From assembly GCF_048595595.1 (NCBI RefSeq), contig NZ_CP184347.1: a stretch of DNA of 64,000 nt; one strand, given 5' to 3'. Made by a program: the position numbers and the translations under genes. Positions 61,118 through 64,000 of the stretch are shown here, piece by piece. This DNA comes from Bacteroides pyogenes_A. GTDB lineage: Bacteria > Bacteroidota > Bacteroidia > Bacteroidales > Bacteroidaceae. How positions within the stretch are numbered: position 1 is the stretch's first letter; every line of letters starts with the position of its first letter. Below the pieces are notes generated by a model. It saw nothing but the letters and a program-made list of their open reading frames with translations. It was not told the origin of the DNA and ran no database searches.

Positions 61118-62106
61118 TTCTTCTTAGCCACCTCCCCGAAGCGTTTAGGTTTACAATAAGTATTAATGAGCGGAGTGAACGCGTTCATAATGAGAATCGC
61201 GAACGACATCCCTTCGGGATAAGCGCCAAACAAACGAATAACGACTGTCAGCAGACCGATGCAAACACCGTAAATCAGCATTCCTTTCTTGCTCATCGGC
61301 GAAGTCACGTAATCGGTAGCCATAAACACCGCTCCCAACATCAGTCCTCCCGAAAGCAACTGCATCACCGGCGACACGTATTTCACGGGGTCAGCCAGAT
61401 GCATCAACCCTGCGAACACGAACACAGTGGCAAGGATGGACACGGGAATATGCCAGGTGATGATCTTCTTCCAAAGCATGTAAGCGAGTCCGATCAGCAA
61501 TGCCAACGCGCTCACCTCGCCGATACATCCTCCGCTTTGCCCCAGCAGCAGGCTGAAAGCGTCGGGCAACTCGGCCAAAGCGGCTGTATTTCCGTGAATC
61601 GCCTGCTTCATCAACGCCAGCGGAGTGGCCGCCGTAGTAGCGTCGGTGTAAGCCGTCAGTTGTCCCGCTACGGGCCAGCTGGTCATCTGCACGGGAAACG
61701 AGAGCAGCAGGAACACGCGTCCTGCCAACGCCGGGTTGAAAGGATTGCAACCCAGTCCGCCGAACGACATTTTCCCTACGCCGATAGCGAACAGAGCACC
61801 CAGAACGATGATCCATAGAGGCAGGTTCGACGGCAGGTTGAATGCGAGCAGCACGCCCGTAATCATGGCCGAACCGTCGAGTATTGTCGTTTCCGGTTGT
61901 TTCATTAAGAATTTAACGATCGCCCATTCGAACAACAGGCAGGCCGCCACCGAAGTAGCCGTTACGATGAGGGCTCCCAGCCCGAAAAAATAGAGAGACA
62001 CCAGAAAAGCCGGCATAAGCGCGATGAGCACCCCGTACATGTTTTTCTGTATGCTGTCTCCGCTATGCACGTGGGGCGACAGTGATACGATCAATTTATT
62101 TTCCAT
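61114..62106 (-). CDS. rnfD: Rnf complex subunit D, covalent FMN
   Basis: 330 residues with about nine to ten helices. SFGGLGCNPFNPALAGRVFL (about 114-133) is characteristic, and TDATTAATPLALMKQ (about 154-168) is the FMN-Thr region. With RnfG it moves electrons through the membrane and is thought to form part of the ion path. It lies six bases after rnfC. Confidence 0.95.
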   Translation of the reverse strand: MENKLIVSLSPHVHSGDSIQKNMYGVLIALMPAFLVSLYFFGLGALIVTATSVAACLLFEWAIVKFLMKQPETTILDGSAMITGVLLAFNLPSNLPLWIIVLGALFAIGVGKMSFGGLGCNPFNPALAGRVFLLLSFPVQMTSWPVAGQLTAYTDATTAATPLALMKQAIHGNTAALAELPDAFSLLLGQSGGCIGEVSALALLIGLAYMLWKKIITWHIPVSILATVFVFAGLMHLADPVKYVSPVMQLLSGGLMLGAVFMATDYVTSPMSKKGMLIYGVCIGLLTVVIRLFGAYPEGMSFAILIMNAFTPLINTYCKPKRFGEVAKKK

Positions 62107-62112
62107 ATTCCT

Positions 62113-63450
62113 TTATTTTTTAACTTGACGTGCACGAATCATCGCTCCCACCTTTCCTTTACCCAGACGGCAATAGTCCAGCAACGGCCGATTGGCGGGA
62201 CAGGTAAACTGGCACGACCCGCACTCGATGCAATCCATGATCTTTTCTTTTTCCATTCTTTCAAAATCTCCATTTTCCGACAAAGCTCCGAGCAGATAAG
62301 GCTCCAGCCCCATCGGGCAAGCGTTTACGCACTTCGAGCAGCGGATGCAAGTCTGCACCCTACCCCGCTTCGCTTCTTTGCGGTTCATGATCAGGATACC
62401 CGAACTTCCTTTCGCGATGGGAACTTCGACATTCATCAAAGCCTTTCCCATCATCGGGCCGCCGCCTATCACCTTTCCGGTATCCTCGGGCAGTCCGCCG
62501 CAAGCGTCTATCAGCTGGCTCATCGGCGTACCTACGCGCACCAGGAAGTTCGAAGGCTTTGCCAGTGATTTTCCCGTCACCGTAATCACCCGTTCGAACA
62601 GGGGTTTGTTCTTCTGCACCGCTTCGTACACGGCAAAAGCCGTTCCTACGTTCTGCACCACCACGCCCGTCGAGATGGGGAGCGCGCCGCTCGCCACCTG
62701 CCGCTTCGTGATTGCATCTATCAATTGCTTCTCACCTCCCTGCGGATACTGCACCTTCAGTGGAATCACCTCGATGCCCGCATACCTCGAAGCCACCTTT
62801 GTCATCAGCTCGATGGCGTCCGGCTTGTTGTTCTCGATTCCGATGAACGCCTTGTTCACCTTCACCGCTTTCATCAGAATGGAAACGCCCACCATGATTT
62901 CCTCCGCATGTTCCAGCATCAGCTGATGGTCGGCAGTCAGGTACGGTTCGCACTCCACCGCGTTGATAATTAAGCATTCCGCCTTGAACGACGGCGGCGG
63001 AGTCAGCTTCACTTGAGCAGGGAAACAAGCCCCTCCTAATCCCACGATGCCTGCATCGGCAATTTTTTTCACAATTTCTTCGGACGACAATTCGCACTCT
63101 TTCACCAATGTCGTGCTCCGGTCTATCGTCTCTTCCCACTCATCGCCTTCCACATCTATATAAATGGCAGGCTTCGCATAGCCGCTGGCATCTACCACCG
63201 TATCTATCTTCACCACTTTCCCGCTCACGGAAGAATGGATGGCAGCCGAAACGAAACCGGAAGGTTCGGCAATCTTCGTGCCCACCTTCACCATATCCCC
63301 CTTGCCTACCACAGGACGGGCAGGAGCGCCGATATGCTGTCCCAGCAGGATGATTGCCTTTTGGGGAACCTCCGCCGCGATAATGGGTTGATGTGCCGAC
63401 AGTTTATTTTCGTGTGGATGAACTCCACCGATTGAAAATGTCTTTAGCAT
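62113..63450 (-). CDS. rnfC: Rnf complex subunit C
   Basis: 445 residues. GGVHPHENK start, the NADH/FMN-binding Rossmann-type fold (GIVGLGGACFPAQVKL, ECEPYLTADHQLMLEHAEEI), a beta-grasp SLBB part, and two C-terminal 4Fe-4S clusters (CIRCSKCVNACP and CIECGSCQFTCP). It is the NAD-reactive subunit. It lies 76 bases after rnfB. Confidence 0.96.
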   Translation of the reverse strand: MLKTFSIGGVHPHENKLSAHQPIIAAEVPQKAIILLGQHIGAPARPVVGKGDMVKVGTKIAEPSGFVSAAIHSSVSGKVVKIDTVVDASGYAKPAIYIDVEGDEWEETIDRSTTLVKECELSSEEIVKKIADAGIVGLGGACFPAQVKLTPPPSFKAECLIINAVECEPYLTADHQLMLEHAEEIMVGVSILMKAVKVNKAFIGIENNKPDAIELMTKVASRYAGIEVIPLKVQYPQGGEKQLIDAITKRQVASGALPISTGVVVQNVGTAFAVYEAVQKNKPLFERVITVTGKSLAKPSNFLVRVGTPMSQLIDACGGLPEDTGKVIGGGPMMGKALMNVEVPIAKGSSGILIMNRKEAKRGRVQTCIRCSKCVNACPMGLEPYLLGALSENGDFERMEKEKIMDCIECGSCQFTCPANRPLLDYCRLGKGKVGAMIRARQVKK

Positions 63451-63526
63451 ACAATTCTGTATTATAATTCTGTTGATTTCTTCTTTTTTTAAAAAAAGCC
63501 GGAGTTTTTCCGAAGCCGGCCGTTCA

Positions 63527-64000
63527 CTATGCCCCCGCGCCTTGATTTGCCGCCTCTCCGGCCACTATCTCAACTTCCTTCGGCTTACGCGGAGGGAAAT
63601 TCAGTTCGATGATCGTATGCTGCGGGCAAACCTCCACGCACTTGCGGCACGATTTGCATTTGTACGGATCGATATAAGCCAAATTGCTTTCGAGAGCAAT
63701 CGCCTCGAACGGACAAGTCTTTACACACTTGCCGCAACCGATACAACTTACCGCACATGCCTTGCGTGCCGTCGCTCCCTTGTCTTTATTCACGCAGGAT
63801 ATGTACACGCGACGCGATTTCTTCCCTTTGGGGCGTATTTCTATAATCAATTTCGGACAAGCTTTCACGCAAGCCTCGCAAGCTGTACACTTCTCTTCGT
63901 CGACTTCCGGCAACCCTGTTTCGGGATTCATGTGAATCGCGTCGAACTGGCAGGCATCCACGCAATCTCCGCATCCCAGACAACCGTAGCTGCATCCCGT
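63527..64000 (-). CDS. rnfB: Rnf complex subunit B, 5' end outside window
   Basis: The frame is open to the window edge (158 codons seen). It carries at least four Cys clusters: CSYGCLGCGDCVDAC at the edge, CTACEACVKACP, CIGCGKCVKTCP and CKSCRKCVEVCP. This is the poly-ferredoxin part of RnfB, which takes electrons from reduced ferredoxin. The N-terminal membrane anchor lies beyond 64000. A GTG at 63961 is internal, not the start. It is the first gene of the B-C-D-G-E-A operon. Confidence 0.94.
   Translation of the reverse strand, partial: TGCSYGCLGCGDCVDACQFDAIHMNPETGLPEVDEEKCTACEACVKACPKLIIEIRPKGKKSRRVYISCVNKDKGATARKACAVSCIGCGKCVKTCPFEAIALESNLAYIDPYKCKSCRKCVEVCPQHTIIELNFPPRKPKEVEIVAGEAANQGAGA

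Noticed and set aside
1..64000. tRNA, rRNA, prophage or transposon genes
   Set aside because: Read for cloverleaf ends (CCA-like acceptor pairs), transposase DDE motifs and integrase RHRY patterns; none was seen, though without a covariance search a tRNA could be missed in an intergenic gap.

Overview
This is a Bacteroidales chromosome segment, most likely Bacteroides. The evidence is a SusC/SusD pair with an ECF sigma factor and FecR-type anti-sigma factor, a GH89 enzyme, Porin_10-, FadL- and fimbrillin-type envelope proteins, PPi-dependent phosphofructokinase, cytochrome bd with a DUF4492 subunit, a complete rnf operon, and many start-proximal copies of the Bacteroides -7 promoter element TAnnTTTG. 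Genes are tightly spaced and mostly housekeeping. I saw no rRNA, tRNA, CRISPR array, transposase or integrase gene.

Layout. (1) 1-8285, minus strand: a polysaccharide utilization locus with a GH89 alpha-N-acetylglucosaminidase, ECF sigma, FecR anti-sigma, SusC with an N-terminal STN signalling domain, and a SusD cut by the window edge. Host-glycan (mucin or heparan-type) scavenging is inferred. (2) 8475-12350: the accessory region. It holds a frameshifted envelope-protein gene, almost 2 kb without a credible gene that carries three unrelated tandem-repeat families, and a Fic-domain gene preceded by a frameshifted small HTH gene. (3) 12351-15326: cytochrome bd operon. (4) 15705-19253: TPR protein plus a four-subunit 2-oxoacid:ferredoxin oxidoreductase operon with a small membrane-protein gene embedded in it. 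(5) 19371-29857: envelope and metabolic genes (porin, solute-binding protein, oxidoreductase, guanine deaminase, fimbrillin-like lipoprotein, FadL-like protein, Tyr/Trp/Ser/Arg-rich exported protein, prmA, GH25). (6) 29993-36000: pfp, patatin/BamA-like protein, fhs. (7) 36065-42738: outer-membrane barrel divergent from a histidine kinase/response regulator pair, then map-rmuC. (8) 43060-55531, mostly minus: two antiporters, lepA, a small winged-helix protein, C_GCAxxG_C_C protein, exonuclease III, mntH, yebC, pheT, dnaB. (9) 55771-64000: ispE, glycerate kinase, galE, and rnfA-E-G-D-C-B, with rnfB cut at the right edge.

How they fit together. The 2-oxoacid:ferredoxin oxidoreductase makes reduced ferredoxin, and Rnf can oxidise it to pump ions. 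Cytochrome bd consumes O2 at trace levels, and the two antiporters use ion gradients. In the PUL, substrate binding at SusC is expected to signal through the STN domain and FecR to release the sigma factor.

I found no clearly new multi-gene system. The most unusual parts are the repeat-filled gene desert at 8990-10960, the GC-rich repeat family it shares with the rmuC-nhaA junction, the long inverted repeat at 22304-22400, and the damaged HTH-Fic pair.
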